This document shows positions 46,401-55,933 of a DNA stretch of 64,000 nucleotides, piece by piece (position 1 is the stretch's first letter; each line of letters opens with the position of its first letter). Below the pieces are notes generated by a model. The model did no database searches, had not been told where the DNA came from, and was given only the letters and a program-made list of their open reading frames with translations. Position numbers and translations under genes: made by a program. Source of the stretch: Gibbula magus (taxonomy: Eukaryota > Mollusca > Gastropoda > Trochida > Trochidae); assembly GCA_936450465.1 (NCBI GenBank), contig OW388300.1, positions 46,762,358 to 46,826,357 of the forward strand. The letters are read 5' to 3'.

Positions 46401-47585
46401 GTAAAGCCTTAGTACCTGGTAAAGGACGTGTTGGAGGCGACCTTCTAGTGACATGTTTGTTAGCTTGGATTAGAGTAGACAATACTGGTATAAAACGCCT
46501 TGAACATATTCTAGTGGGTGGAAAGGTGCGCTATAAATATCCATATTCGAGGACATAATTCATTTTGACATTTGGACATTGTTTTCTTGACATGACAAAC
46601 ATGCAGGTTTGACATTAAATAAGTCAAGATGACACACAGGGTCAAATAGACACACTTGCATCGCGCGACTCTCACAGTGAGGGATATGTCAACTTTTTTT
46701 TTTACTTTATATTCTCAACACAAATGTTCAGAGGCAATATTCAATATTTAAGAAATGTCAACTGTTAAATACTTTTTTAAAACTTCATTTACAAATTCTC
46801 AATTTTGGTGGTATTTTATAAAGTTTTTCGAATCTTAATTATACATAATGATTCCCATGGAAGAGTTTCGAAAGGTCATCTTCCATAGATGCAATCAGGT
46901 AAACATCAGTTGTTAGACTACTGAATAGAATTAGCATGCTACAAGATGGAACACGTGTATTGAGCACATCGTAATGAGTGACTTTCCTCGGTTTACAACT
47001 ATAGTAGCCCGGTCGGGTTACGAGGTTGACAGTCTCATGAAATGAAAATTCAGAAAATTGATGCACAGAGAAAGAAGTCTTTAGTGAACAAAGGCATCCA
47101 GTCGAAAAAAATTGCTTAACGTTTTCGTCATTTTGTCGCCATCATTGTTTTAAGTGGTCGACTGCAGTGTTTGTGCGGGAAAATAATATATTCAAAATGT
47201 GCTATTTAATGTTCTATACTAACTAGGTTTTTGCTATGGGAAGACTTCACTAATCGTATATAGTGATAAGAGCTTCCGCCTGTTGCCTTCTATCATGTTG
47301 CCCTGTAACGTTGGGCTGGGTCATTACATCAGGACTACATGGATAAACACTTGCCTCTTGGATGATTCATATAATGCTCAATGTTTACATCAATAAACTC
47401 TAACCTATATACATATACATACATATGAAATGGTCAAGCAAAGCATGGTCACTTACAAGCGTTCCTCGTAGCCAGGGCGGCGGGGGACGGTCAAAGGTCA
47501 AAGGTCGATCTTGCATCTCCTCTCGGTTGGATGCGAAGAATAGATCGAAGCCAGCGTCCTTGATGTCTTGACAGATAAACGGCAT
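32934..47585 (-). CDS. Carotenoid oxygenase (NinaB/BCO-like), multi-exon
   Basis: Fe(II)-dependent carotenoid cleavage oxygenase family; members split carotenoids such as beta-carotene to apocarotenoids or retinal. Coding exons on minus: 47585-47457, 38705-38475 and 34100-32934, plus a candidate 39-nt exon 39691-39653. All joins are phase 0, giving 508 residues (521 with the microexon), a normal family length. Evidence: PPWLRGTL followed by RNGLGLF (the family GTLxRNGPG signature), KFLRTHFYKD, and all four iron-ligand histidine contexts: SSAHPLP, YMHSFSV, MHHINAFE and SLHGRFF. GKEEDDGV and LAILDAK near the end also match the family. No signal peptide; cytosolic enzyme expected. Start ATG 47585 (MPFICQ) was chosen because it gives a normal N-terminus; an upstream exon cannot be excluded. 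Substrate and cleavage position cannot be read from sequence. Confidence 0.9.
34118..36782. repeat. 62-bp minisatellite inside the last carotenoid oxygenase intron
   Basis: About 43 copies of a 62-63-bp unit (GGTCACTATATCACTGACAC, then AGAGTAACGGTAGATATAG, then AGTCTGAACGTGTGCACATT). Variants alternate GAGAG/GACAG, AGAGTC/AGAGGTC and CATTGG/CATGGG/CGTAGG, and recur in blocks. The left end merges with the sequence just upstream of the exon acceptor at 34101. The right end abuts a LINE remnant. On the gene strand every unit carries TTACTCTCTGTGTCAG, which resembles a 3' splice site. Confidence 0.95.
36790..37640 (+). pseudogene. LINE-type retrotransposon C-terminal remnant
   Basis: Plus-strand pieces in shifting frames read VSVLAECERN, VIRYWFKILES, YPKQCYKML, then VLFMYGFGFVWET, and RLCKLCKDNVIEDELHF followed by a degraded CP-like segment. 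These match, in order, the tail widely seen after non-LTR reverse transcriptases in molluscs (W-rich block, GFGxVW, then a C-x2-C...H...C knuckle). Several stops and shifts make it dead. It lies in the intron of the carotenoid oxygenase gene, opposite strand, directly against the minisatellite. Confidence 0.65.
37641..38474. other. Intron sequence, no further feature
   Basis: AT-rich part of the carotenoid oxygenase intron between the LINE remnant and exon 38705-38475. Confidence 0.5.
38475..38705 (-). CDS. Carotenoid oxygenase, exon with RNGLGLF motif
   Basis: 231 nt, 77 codons, phase 0 at both ends. The acceptor is ATACATTACAG and the donor GTGAGA. It begins VRNGLGLFSNGPRNF and contains HAFDAFAKLASWRF and KFLRTHFYKD, matching the family N-terminal region (RNGPG, HWFDGxA, KFLRS). 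Confidence 0.9.
38870..38990. repeat. Dispersed repeat (inverted partner at 41.14-41.22 kb)
   Basis: AGAATCCGGAAGGATCCAGC and nearby blocks match in reverse orientation AATCCTTCCGGATTCC at 41161-41176, with surrounding similarity. It is intronic in the carotenoid oxygenase gene. Confidence 0.55.
39653..39691 (-). CDS. Candidate 39-nt microexon of the carotenoid oxygenase
   Basis: On minus, a pyrimidine-rich tract ending TTCAATTTTATAG precedes 13 in-phase codons (FGQEYYVTVYPNE), which are followed by GTAAAT. Inclusion keeps the frame and places 13 residues exactly between GTL and VRNGLG. The codons are free of stops and protein-like, but 39 nt is short enough for chance. Its use, constitutive or alternative, is unproven. 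Confidence 0.5.
39692..40747. other. Intron sequence, no further feature
   Basis: Part of the long first intron of the carotenoid oxygenase gene. Nothing is supported by motif or repeat. Confidence 0.4.
40748..41087 (+). repeat. tRNA-like SINE flanked by a 50-bp inverted repeat
   Basis: The left arm (40748-40798) is the near-perfect reverse complement of 41038-41087 (arm words: CATTTGGGATAACACTACC, AAAAGTACAAATT). Between them, at 40926-41015, lie an A-box-like AAATGGTCGTGTGGTAAGC and a perfect B box GGTTCGAATCCCG on the plus strand. The right arm is the usual SINE body also seen at 11.9 kb, so the left arm is probably a second, inverted copy of that body. Confidence 0.65.
41088..42625. other. 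Intron sequence with one dispersed repeat
   Basis: Contains the GGATTCAGCAA-type repeat at 41140-41220 (partner at 38.9 kb). Otherwise there is no supported feature. Confidence 0.4.
42626..42700 (+). repeat. Hammerhead-like repeat, degenerate copy
   Basis: CTGATGAAGGAGTAAGTATA, then TACTCC, then an AAAACGTCGTG block. The CTGATGA and GGAGT/ACTCC stem are kept, but the core GAAA is AAAA. The sequence continues CACATTAAAGAAGTTGTTGT, shared with the copy at 62.2 kb. Confidence 0.55.
43139..43230. repeat. Dispersed repeat copy (partner near 3.7 kb)
   Basis: Same orientation and word order as 3712-3800 (AGTCGAGTAAGAAGATATAAC, then ACCAAATAAAATACC, then CATGCAAAACTG). Element type unknown. Confidence 0.5.
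43399..43446. repeat. AT microsatellite
   Basis: About 24 AT dinucleotides in an intron of the carotenoid oxygenase gene. Confidence 0.95.
43447..45476. other. Intron sequence, low-complexity TTTCAT stretch
   Basis: Contains a loose TTTCATAT-type repeat at 44925-45010. No coding feature is supported. Confidence 0.4.
45477..46195. mobile_element. TTAA-ended MITE, copy C (probably two nested copies)
   Basis: It starts TTAAAGGCGCTGTACCACG and ends CGTGCTACTGTCCCTTTAA. A second start-like TTAAAGGGTTTTTTGGGG at about 45842, and the interior after it (AGAGGGTAAAACATCTTA, GGCGGCCATTTTAATGTGAA), suggest one copy inserted beside or inside another. It lies in the first intron of the carotenoid oxygenase gene. 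Confidence 0.65.
46196..47456. other. Intron sequence next to the first recognised coding exon
   Basis: No supported feature apart from the splice donor at 47456. Confidence 0.4.
47457..47585 (-). CDS. Carotenoid oxygenase, first recognised coding exon
   Basis: 129 nt, 43 codons from ATG 47585 to a perfect GTAAGT donor at 47456. It encodes an N-terminus rich in F/D/E, then PLTFDRPPPPWLRGTL, the conserved start of the family fold. Candidate acceptors upstream (ATCTGTCAAG, ending at 47567, and AACATAG) mean that the true start could lie in an earlier exon. Confidence 0.75.
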
Positions 47586-49126
47586 GTGGATGATAGTACA
47601 GAACGCCGAGACTATGTTGAACATATACATACTTACTTGTCTTCGGAGAGTTCAGTTTTTCGGAGATGGTGATCTTCACCTTATAAAGTGTTAATGCTTA
47701 ATATATGCTTAGGAAGAACTACTTTTAAAAACTTAAAGTAGAATTCCAGAAAATGAAATTTGCTTTTGTGTCTTGTTTCATTTGTCCAGTAAGTTTGATT
47801 CAGATGTTCTTCAAATTTCCAGAGTTGAAGCTCTTGTCATGCCGTATGAACACCGTCATGAAACGTCAGTACAGAAACAGTTCCTTATAACACAAACGTT
47901 GAACTTATAATAAAGTCACCTGTCGTTCACAAATGCCCAAAACAATATAGTCCAAATCGATGCTTCACAAACTGTCACTTGAAACTCCACCCGTTGTTGG
48001 TAAATAATGTCCAATTTAAAAACTCAACTCGATTGCTTTATCACATTATCCCATGTCATAACGAAAATTCACGTCTTCGTTATCATTCAAACAGTCGTCT
48101 CCATCAGGGAAACCTTAAGCAACTGTCCTGTCAGTGGAACCATGAGAAGAGATCAGGAAATGAACATTTCTTCAGCCTCCTTTATAACAACTGGATAAGA
48201 GATGGAGGTTGGCTTGTGTAACCCCCGCTATAGTCCGTTTCAGGTAACGCTGATTACTGTTAGACATGCGACATGCAGCGGCCACGATGTGAATTGAGGA
48301 ATGCGAGTGGAGGTGCAACTCCGTGCAACAATGAAGGGACATTATGACAAAGGAAACCGTTATGCGTGATGGGTAGTGATAATTCCTTGCTGTATCATAG
48401 CTACGTAATGTGTTACGGCGTTTATCTCAATGAGACAATGACATTATCATAGCATTGTGACACAACTGAGATTTGCGCTACGCAAAACATTGGAATAGTA
48501 GACATGCGCCGGGATTTGTATTAATGAATAATTTGTTGTTTAATGAAAGGAAAGTTGTTACAATGTTAATATTTAGTTACAAACAATTATATCAATGTGA
48601 AATAATATCATGTTATTGTTGATTTTGATTTTGTTTAAAGTTTATTTGCTCTATTTCATCTTATTTAACGTGACAGAATGAGTCATCGATGCGGTTGATA
48701 TATATTGAAATCGACATAACACTTCTCAACTACATCTTTACTTCTTTCAATTGTTATTAAAAAAACTGTTTTGATCTTATTTCGATTATACACCACATTT
48801 GGAGGTATCTTAATAAACCGTAATTTTTAAGGATCAAAATTTCGAAATAAATTAGTTGACTAAATACAATAAAAAGAGAGTAGTCATTGTGAGAGAGGAT
48901 TGTTATTTTATTAACAGAATAGTATGGGCTTTTAACATATTTAAATGAGGCCTTTGGGACCTATGTCACTTCTTGGTTGAATTCTATCTCAATACGATAT
49001 TATGCCATTTGTGGCATCATTCATGTTAATTATGTTAAAGTAATCATAGAAACCTGTACTTAGGTTTTGTAAAGGTTTTGCCATTGAATGTATCGCAGTT
49101 ATAGAAGACATTATGGCATCGTCCTC

Positions 49127-49131
<5 letters not shown>

Positions 49132-49163
<32 letters not shown>
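49132..49163. repeat. ATC microsatellite
   Basis: About ten ATC trinucleotides. Confidence 0.9.
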
Positions 49164-50921
49164 CCTTATCTATTCAAGTATATAGGCCCTTGGGCCCAAA
49201 TGCAGAGATATACATTTCATATACAATAAGGAATGGACAAATTTACAAACTTACAAGAGGAAGATAACACGTAAATATATAATCAGTCACACAATGGTTC
49301 ATTTAGTTGTTTACATATAATTTAACTAAATGACTTAGATTTTTTAACATAGCTTGATAATTGGTAGTAAGAATATTTGTAAATACATAAATTTTTCCAT
49401 TTTCAATTTTTGGAAAATTCATTTTTGTTTACTCGTGGTAAATTGGACATATAATAAGAACGTGAAACTCATCTTCTTTTCTACCAACAGGGCGAATCTT
49501 AATGACCTATCAGATTTATGCTACTACATGTACATTCATTAAAAGCTCCGATCAAAATGTAACTATGATTTACGCAATTGGAAATCTATAATCTCTAAAA
49601 AAAAATCAAGAAGACTTGTATATGTATGTATAGACGATTGTATCTTTGTTTATATTTATTCTGGTTCTTTGTGAATGCCTGAATACAGGCGGGTGATTTT
49701 GGTTATAATACAGATGTTTAACTTTTGAAATGTAAAGAGTAACAAGAGTAATATAAATGTTTTACGAAACCTATGAGTCTAAGTTCTATAATACTTAAAG
49801 AATTTCTCATTTAATCTCCTGTAGCCATTTCTGTAATGTTTGTGAAAATGCATTCCTCAATTCATGAACAATACATTTAAAAAATTGTTTTGGCTTGTTT
49901 CGAGAGGAGTTGAATTTGGAATGTTATAAAGAAAACTTCTCATGAATTATTTTAATTAATAATTGCTGACATATTCGAGACATTCCCAAAAATGTTCTGA
50001 TGCATAACATATATCGAATACGGTCTTTCATTCTATTTTCTTTACACTTTTTTTAACAGCCTATTTAATGATCAAACTCATGTTCAATAAACTGAATCAA
50101 TGTATTCCTGAAAATTGTTTAAACTGCCTAAATAACCGGGAAAAGGGTAATGAACAGGTGATTTATCCATTTCATCCTTGGTCGGGTTTGTGAAACTAAC
50201 TCGAGAGATTTTAATATTACGAACATTGCTTGTCGATAAGATTGTGCCTGATTTTGTTTCAACAAGTCAATTAAAACTGTTAAAGAAATTATTCACATGA
50301 GCGAATCCCTGAGATCAGACGTCTCGAATAACGTAATTATAATCCCGCGTGTTTAATGAGTTAAATACAGTCCGATTTCGATTAGCGGCTAGGTTACTGA
50401 AGCAGTAGAAGTAATAAACACGGAGGGACACTAGAGCCCTGGCGCACACCAAGCATCACTTGTCAAACCGGACGGAAGATGTGTGGAGGTATGTTCACTC
50501 ATCACGATCATTACCGTAAGGAATGCTTCAACATATATTACGTAATTGAACATGCCTGCTTCATGGAAATATGCATAGTGCAGGGAAACATTATCCAACT
50601 GTGGTACATTTGTTAAGTACGGCTAAGTCTGGTTATCCTGCAGCTGCTTGGTGAGACTTTGACCGAAAGGGCATTCTCACATCGCCCTTTTTTTAAAGAA
50701 AATTATTTTTTCGTTGCCGGCATTATGGAAGTTTGAATTTAAAGTTGAGCTAAATGAATGCATAAAATTGTGTTAATTGATAACCCTGTTCTACCTTTTA
50801 CCTGTATTTATATGAGCGTTATTCATGCATGTGATACTCTCCAAACAAGAATCAATTTTCAAGCATATAACAAGGGACTCTCTAATCTTCAATATACTTA
50901 GAGTCCCTGATAGACAGACAG

Positions 50922-51010
50922 TTAAAGGTGCATCCATTGGGTTTCATAAAATATTTTTTGGCTTTAATGCGCTCGAACTCACCATAAGTGCTGAAAATTT
51001 GCTTTCGTTT
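50922..51010. repeat. Second TTAA-type MITE family, partial copy G
   Basis: TTAAAGGTGCATCCATTGGG and then GAACTCACCATAAGTGC match the left end of copy E at 25155. The rest is missing. Confidence 0.55.
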
Positions 51011-51319
51011 AATTTAGATTAAAACATATTTTACCTCAATTAAGAAATGAATTAGGAACAAGTTATCCAACTTAGGTAACCTTCTGCCAGTTAGAACAAC
51101 ATGTGTGATAAGAAAATAATATCATACGGAAATGATGTAGAAATATATTTATAGAGAAATGTAGACACGGGAAATAAATTTGCTGAATTGCCTTGAATAT
51201 TGCCAGATATTTTTAATATGATATGGGTTCTAAGTGTCACTCAGTAAATCTAAAATTATAGCATCCTCAAGTAAATATTATTTTAATAAACATTTTTTTT
51301 CTGTACTCATCATATGACA

Positions 51320-51511
51320 TCACTTAAACATGAAGTGAAACACATGTTCATATAAGTAACCACATTCACAGGTTGAATCGGCTGCAGTGCCAATCTGATG
51401 AATATTTACTCTGCGGGTACCGTGAATGTAGGAGTGTGCCACAATACTTGAATAATTGTATTGCTGAACAGATCCGATGAAAATACAACCTAGCATGCGT
51501 TGCTTCATCAC
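51320..51511 (-). pseudogene. LINE-type retrotransposon tail remnant
   Basis: The minus-strand frame ends TCECGYLYEHVFHFMFK, followed by cysteine-encoding sequence. This resembles the C-x-C-G...H...C knuckle after many non-LTR reverse transcriptases. The preceding residues are weakly similar only, so this is a guess from the knuckle spacing. Confidence 0.4.
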
Positions 51512-53039
51512 TCAAACTATTTCTTTCCGCCTCCTACAGGTCCTAAAATGAAGTTTTGTTCTTGAATACAAAGCTAAACTTAATGAATCAGAATTGAAAT
51601 ATTTAATTCTTCCATATGTTTTTTTAAAAATAAAGAGTGGTTGTGATGTCCGTGTTTCAGAAGTCAAAACTCTTCTTCATCATAAGTTTGTCTGTGACTT
51701 TCACCTCCCTTAAAGGTCCTTAAACTTTCTAGCCTCGTCACTGATTGGTTAGAGAGAAAGGTCACGTGACACCTCCTGGGCAGATCAAAATAGTTTCGAG
51801 TTCAACGTTCAATCTGATTTTAATGAAACTACTTTTTACTGATAGAAAACCTACTGCATCGTCAATCATTGATATGTTCTGCACATACACTTTAATTCCA
51901 AGTTTAGACAAATCAACATGGATCAGATTATGCATAATGATGACAGATAGAGTTTATTTCACCGTTCCATGACGTATTTCGTGTTCCATACGGCATTGCC
52001 ATGTCTATCACAACAAAGCTATTTTCAAGCCCACTCTTATTAATCAAAACTGCAGCCAAGGTCACCTTGACATTATTGATCTCTACATTGAAAGTGTGGC
52101 ACGTCATTGTGATGTGTATGTCTTGTCTTTACATTAAACAACCGTTAATGTTTTTTACGCCTTGTGCACTTCAAAGCAAGTTTAGATTTTAATTTGTGAA
52201 AGCTGTTGATTTATAACAACTCACAGGCAGTAAATACATCAAATAAGTTCTTTTTATTCATGTTTCATCTTGCTTAACGTAGAAATTACTTCGTTAATGT
52301 ATGTATCCTTGTTGTTTTAATCAGCGTATTCAATCACAAGCCCACATAAAGGGAAGGCACTATTTGTCACCTGTCATGGTTGTCGATGTTGAGATCAGAC
52401 TTTTCCTTTATTGATTTGTGAGGTCGAACTAGCTCCAAATCATTATGGTAGTGATTGTAGTGATGTATGACTGTTTTAGGATTTATAATTTCGGCATTAG
52501 ATCTACTATTTGAACTATTTTCAATTGATATAAATTATGATAATTTTCTTATTGTTATGGATTTTCATGAAGATAATAAGTTTAGTCAAATTCTAATGAA
52601 TTGTCTTTTTGAAATGAATCAGCACTTGAAGCATGAAATATCTTCTTAACAATATTTAGGATATAATATTAAATATCGATATTAGGAAATCATATTAGTA
52701 ATAACATTTGTAATTAGCATCTGCAGAATATATAAACTTTACTGTGAGTTCTGGTAAATTTCGATGATTTCCTGGGAGAGTTTCGAACAGAGTATGCCAA
52801 ATGATCGGCAGTGTTACCCATTTTGTGGTTGTATCAATTAAAAAAAATCGGGTAAGTATGATGTCGTGTGTAAACAGTTTAACGCATATGAGCAACGATT
52901 GGAAGATTACCAGATGCCGGTGAAGATGAAAACGGTAAGAAGCCGACAAAGTAATGGACAATAAACACATCTCACCACACCCCTGAGTGAGACTTGGCTC
53001 CCATAACTTATGATTAGCGGTACGGACCGGCAGATACCA

Positions 53040-53130
53040 AAATTTAGATTATGCAAGTCGTAAATGCCAAATGTGTAAAGACGATATCGAAGATGAATTT
53101 CATTTCATACTTAAATGTCCATTATTTAAT
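53040..53130 (+). pseudogene. LINE tail remnant, left half (split by the DIRS element)
   Basis: Plus-strand reading RKCQMCKDDIEDEFHFILKC, then PLFN, is the C-x2-C...H...C knuckle found after mollusc non-LTR reverse transcriptases. It stops at the DIRS left end and resumes at 59515. Confidence 0.7.
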
Positions 53131-53142
53131 TACTAACCTCCG

Positions 53143-53283
53143 ACAAGTGACCTTAGCCTTATAGCCATATAACATGTAATCGACTCATTCCCACAGAAGT
53201 AATGAAATATCATTACACAGATCAATCGGAGTTACCCGCCCCTCACTAGTCCACTGGGTGGCGTGACCTGTCATTCACATTAC
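53143..53283. repeat. DIRS left inverted terminal repeat
   Basis: About 141 bp, reverse complement of 59327-59467 with few differences (for example AAATATCATT against AATGATGTTT). It starts ACAAGTGACCTTAGCC. Confidence 0.9.
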
Positions 53284-53544
53284 AGAGTCGGTAGTGTGCA
53301 GACGTGTTTTCTGTATCTCTCCCGATTGTTTGAGCTATATGATTAACGTGTTTTGATTGTTTTCTAGACTCTTTTACTTACCTTAGTTAAGTTCCCCGCT
53401 GTCCCGTATCGTATTCATTCCTCGCGAGTGAATTCGGTGTTTCAGTCAGGGGTTAACACAGTGTGTTGACCTGGATTAGTGGTGCGCGGGTTGTCGATTG
53501 CTCGTGCAGCTCGTGCAGCCCGGGGGCCGGACGGTTGCTCTACC

Positions 53545-54120
53545 CCCTTGCGTAACAGCTTTGATTGTGTTGGGGATCGCCTTGCCGTCTCGTGTCGCCT
53601 GCCGTCTGCTAGACGATAGGTTTCCGTAGGCCGCTTGGTCGGGTGGTCTACCCCCTCGCGTGACAGCTTGACTGTCTTGTGCGTTAGGCCTTCTGGACGG
53701 TCGCTTGCCGCCTGCCGTCTGCCGTCTGCCGCCTACCGTCTGCTAGGCGATAGCTTTCCGTAGGCCGCTTGGACGGGTGGTCTACCCCCTCGCGTGACAG
53801 CTTTGACTGCCTTGTGCGTTAGGCCGTCTGGACGGTCGCTTGCCGCCTGCCGTCTGCCGTCTGCCGCCTACCGTCTGCTAGGCGATAGCTTTCCGTAGGC
53901 CGCTCCGGACGGGTGGTCTACCCCCTCGCGTGACAGCTTTGACTGCCTTGCGAGTTAGGCCGTGCAGCCTGCCGCGTGGATCATTGGACAGGCGCTTGCC
54001 GCCTGCCGCCTGCCGTCTGCTTGGCGCTAGGTTCTCGTGGGTTGGACAGACGCTTGCCGTCTGCCGTCTGCCGTCTGCCGTCTGCCGTCAGCCGTCGGCC
54101 GCCTGCCGTCTGCCGTCTTC
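53545..54120. repeat. GC-rich tandem repeats in the DIRS leader
   Basis: Units of about 136 bp (GTGCGTTAGGCC at about 53680 and 53816, a decayed third at about 53950), each containing CGATAGCTTTCCGTAGGCCG, TCTACCCCCTCGCGTGACAG and short CCGTCTG repeats. From 54050 the CCGTCTG heptamer alone is repeated. Confidence 0.85.
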
Positions 54121-54167
54121 CGACGCTTGCGCTTGGACTGTAGGCCGCGCTTGCTGCCTCTCAGGTG

Positions 54168-55933
54168 ATGGACTCGCTGGGACTCAGCGGCCCTATACCG
54201 GGCGTACTGCGGACGGTGCGGGTCACGCAAGTCGGCGAGCTACAACCCTCATGTCGTCTGTCGCCTGTGCAGGAACACTTGCCCAGAGGATAACCAATGT
54301 GTGGAGTGCGAGGATCTCTCCCTGGAGCAGCACAGGCGTTACCGCTCTTCTATCCGGAAGAGCGAGTCGCAAAGCCGCTGCAAGGGCAACAGACGTCCGA
54401 CCCCGGGGTCGTCTGCCGCCGCAGGCAGGCGAGAGTCGCCAGACAGGTCGGATTTGATCATATCCGAGGACGCAGGGGAGTTTGACGTTCCGTCCTCCCT
54501 GGAGTCGGACGTGGTTCGCGAGCCGCTGGGTCGGGGTTTGCCTCCGGTCGTGTCACCGCCTCGTGACTTGTCCGAGGAGCCTTCTGACTCCGGACCCCCC
54601 TCCCCCTCCCGGGAGGAGCGTCGGAAGAAGGTCAAGAAGGCGAAGAAGCGCTCCAGGTCGCCTCACCACCCGCCCTTCGACGCTAAGGCGTTTAAGGACG
54701 ACGTCCTTACGTCCGTCAGGACGATGTTGGAACAATTCTCCCAGAAGGATTCTGGGGATCAAGGCGGGAAGGATCCGCCTCCGCCACGTCCTGCGGCGCT
54801 GACCACCGGGCGCGTCCGCCGTGTGACGCTGGTGTCGCCGCCTCTCTCCCCTTCGGACATGTCGGTGGCTCCCTCGCCAGGCTCGCAGTCTGGGGACATA
54901 ACCGAGGGGGATTCCCCCTCTCGCGTTCCTCCATGGTCCGCTGCAGGCGGCCTTCGAGAGGTTGAGGCACCTGATCAGGGTGAGAGGATGGCGGCCATCG
55001 CTGACTGGTGTCAGCTGACCCTACAGGAGGTGGATGAGGAGTGTAGCTTCTCGAAGCAGGCACGCTTTGAGTCCTTCTGTCAGGAGGAGGAGGTGGTGAA
55101 CCCGCGTAGCGTCCGCTTCCCACCCCACCGCCTTCTCCTAACGGCGGCGAAGGATTTTGACACTCATGTGTCGTCCGCGGCACCGGGCCGCCTTGTTCCG
55201 CCTCTGGTGATCTCGGATCGTCAGAGAGCGGGGCTCCCGGTCGCCTCTTCTCCCATACCTCTTTCTCCCCCCGTCTTGGACGACGACATCAGGCGTGTGG
55301 CAGCGCCAGGAGTCGGCCATTCAGTGTCCGACAGGCACCTGTCCCACCTGGACAAGGGGCAGGAGCATTCTGGGCATGGCGAACTCCGTCGCCCATGCTT
55401 GTCAGGCCATGGCCGCCTTCTCCAAGGACGCTGGGATGGAGAAAGGAGCAAACGCACTGTATCAGGGGTTCGGTTCCGTGGCAGGGAACCTAGCCCAGAT
55501 TATGCTAAGTGCCTCCCGCATCTCAGCGGGGGTCACTAACCTGAGGCGGGACGGATTTCTCGCACGTACCAATCTTCCGGCGGAGATGCGGACCCGTCTC
55601 AGGAGCGCTCCAGCAGCGTCGTCAACGCTGTTCGACGGGCAGGTCGCAGAAGCTCTGCGACACCGCCAGGAGACCCAACAGCAGGAGCTGACCAACCGCT
55701 TGGCAGCGGGAGGCGGCAGGGTCGCCTCGATGGTGACAACACCCAAGAAGCGGAAGGGTGGCACTCCACAATCCCCTGCCGGCTCTAGGACCGGCGGGGT
55801 TTCCTTTCGGGACGGGGGCCGGCCAGGCAAGGGCCGTGGCGGCTACAACGCCGGCCCTTCTCCAAAGAGGACATCCAACAAGTCACAGGGGGGTAAGGGA
55901 GGCGCCTACGGAGGAACCAACAAGAAGAGGTGA
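54168..55933 (+). pseudogene. DIRS gag-like ORF1, frameshifted
   Basis: A plausible start is ATG 54168 (MDSLGLSGPIPG). The frame then shifts near 54203 into one reading YCGRCG, VCRLCRNTCPED and CVECEDLSL, a C-x2-C cluster typical of DIRS ORF1 proteins. That frame runs past HLSHLDKG and shifts again near 55355 into one reading GMANSVAHACQAMAAF and, later, ISAGVTNLRRDGFL, ending at a TGA after a basic tail (GGTNKKR, 55933). Low-complexity P/S/R segments lie between. Nucleocapsid-like role by position and composition; function not proven. Two shifts make this copy defective unless they are sequencing errors. Confidence 0.7.

Larger units (their letters stand above)
47586..53039. other. Long stretch without a recognisable gene
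   Basis: AT-rich non-coding sequence. Items seen: an ATC microsatellite at 49132-49163 followed by a LINE-like tail (TATATAGGCCCTTGGGCCC); a partial copy of the second TTAA MITE family at 50922-51010; a LINE tail remnant at 51320-51511. The promoter or an upstream exon of the carotenoid oxygenase gene may lie at its left end, but no element can be named. Confidence 0.4.

Noticed and set aside
47491..47679. Minus-strand frame reading KITISEKLNSPKT before a GTAAGTAT site as a first exon of the carotenoid oxygenase
   Set aside because: No ATG starts this frame (it begins at GTG), and the phase with the next exon cannot be established; kept only as a possible upstream exon.
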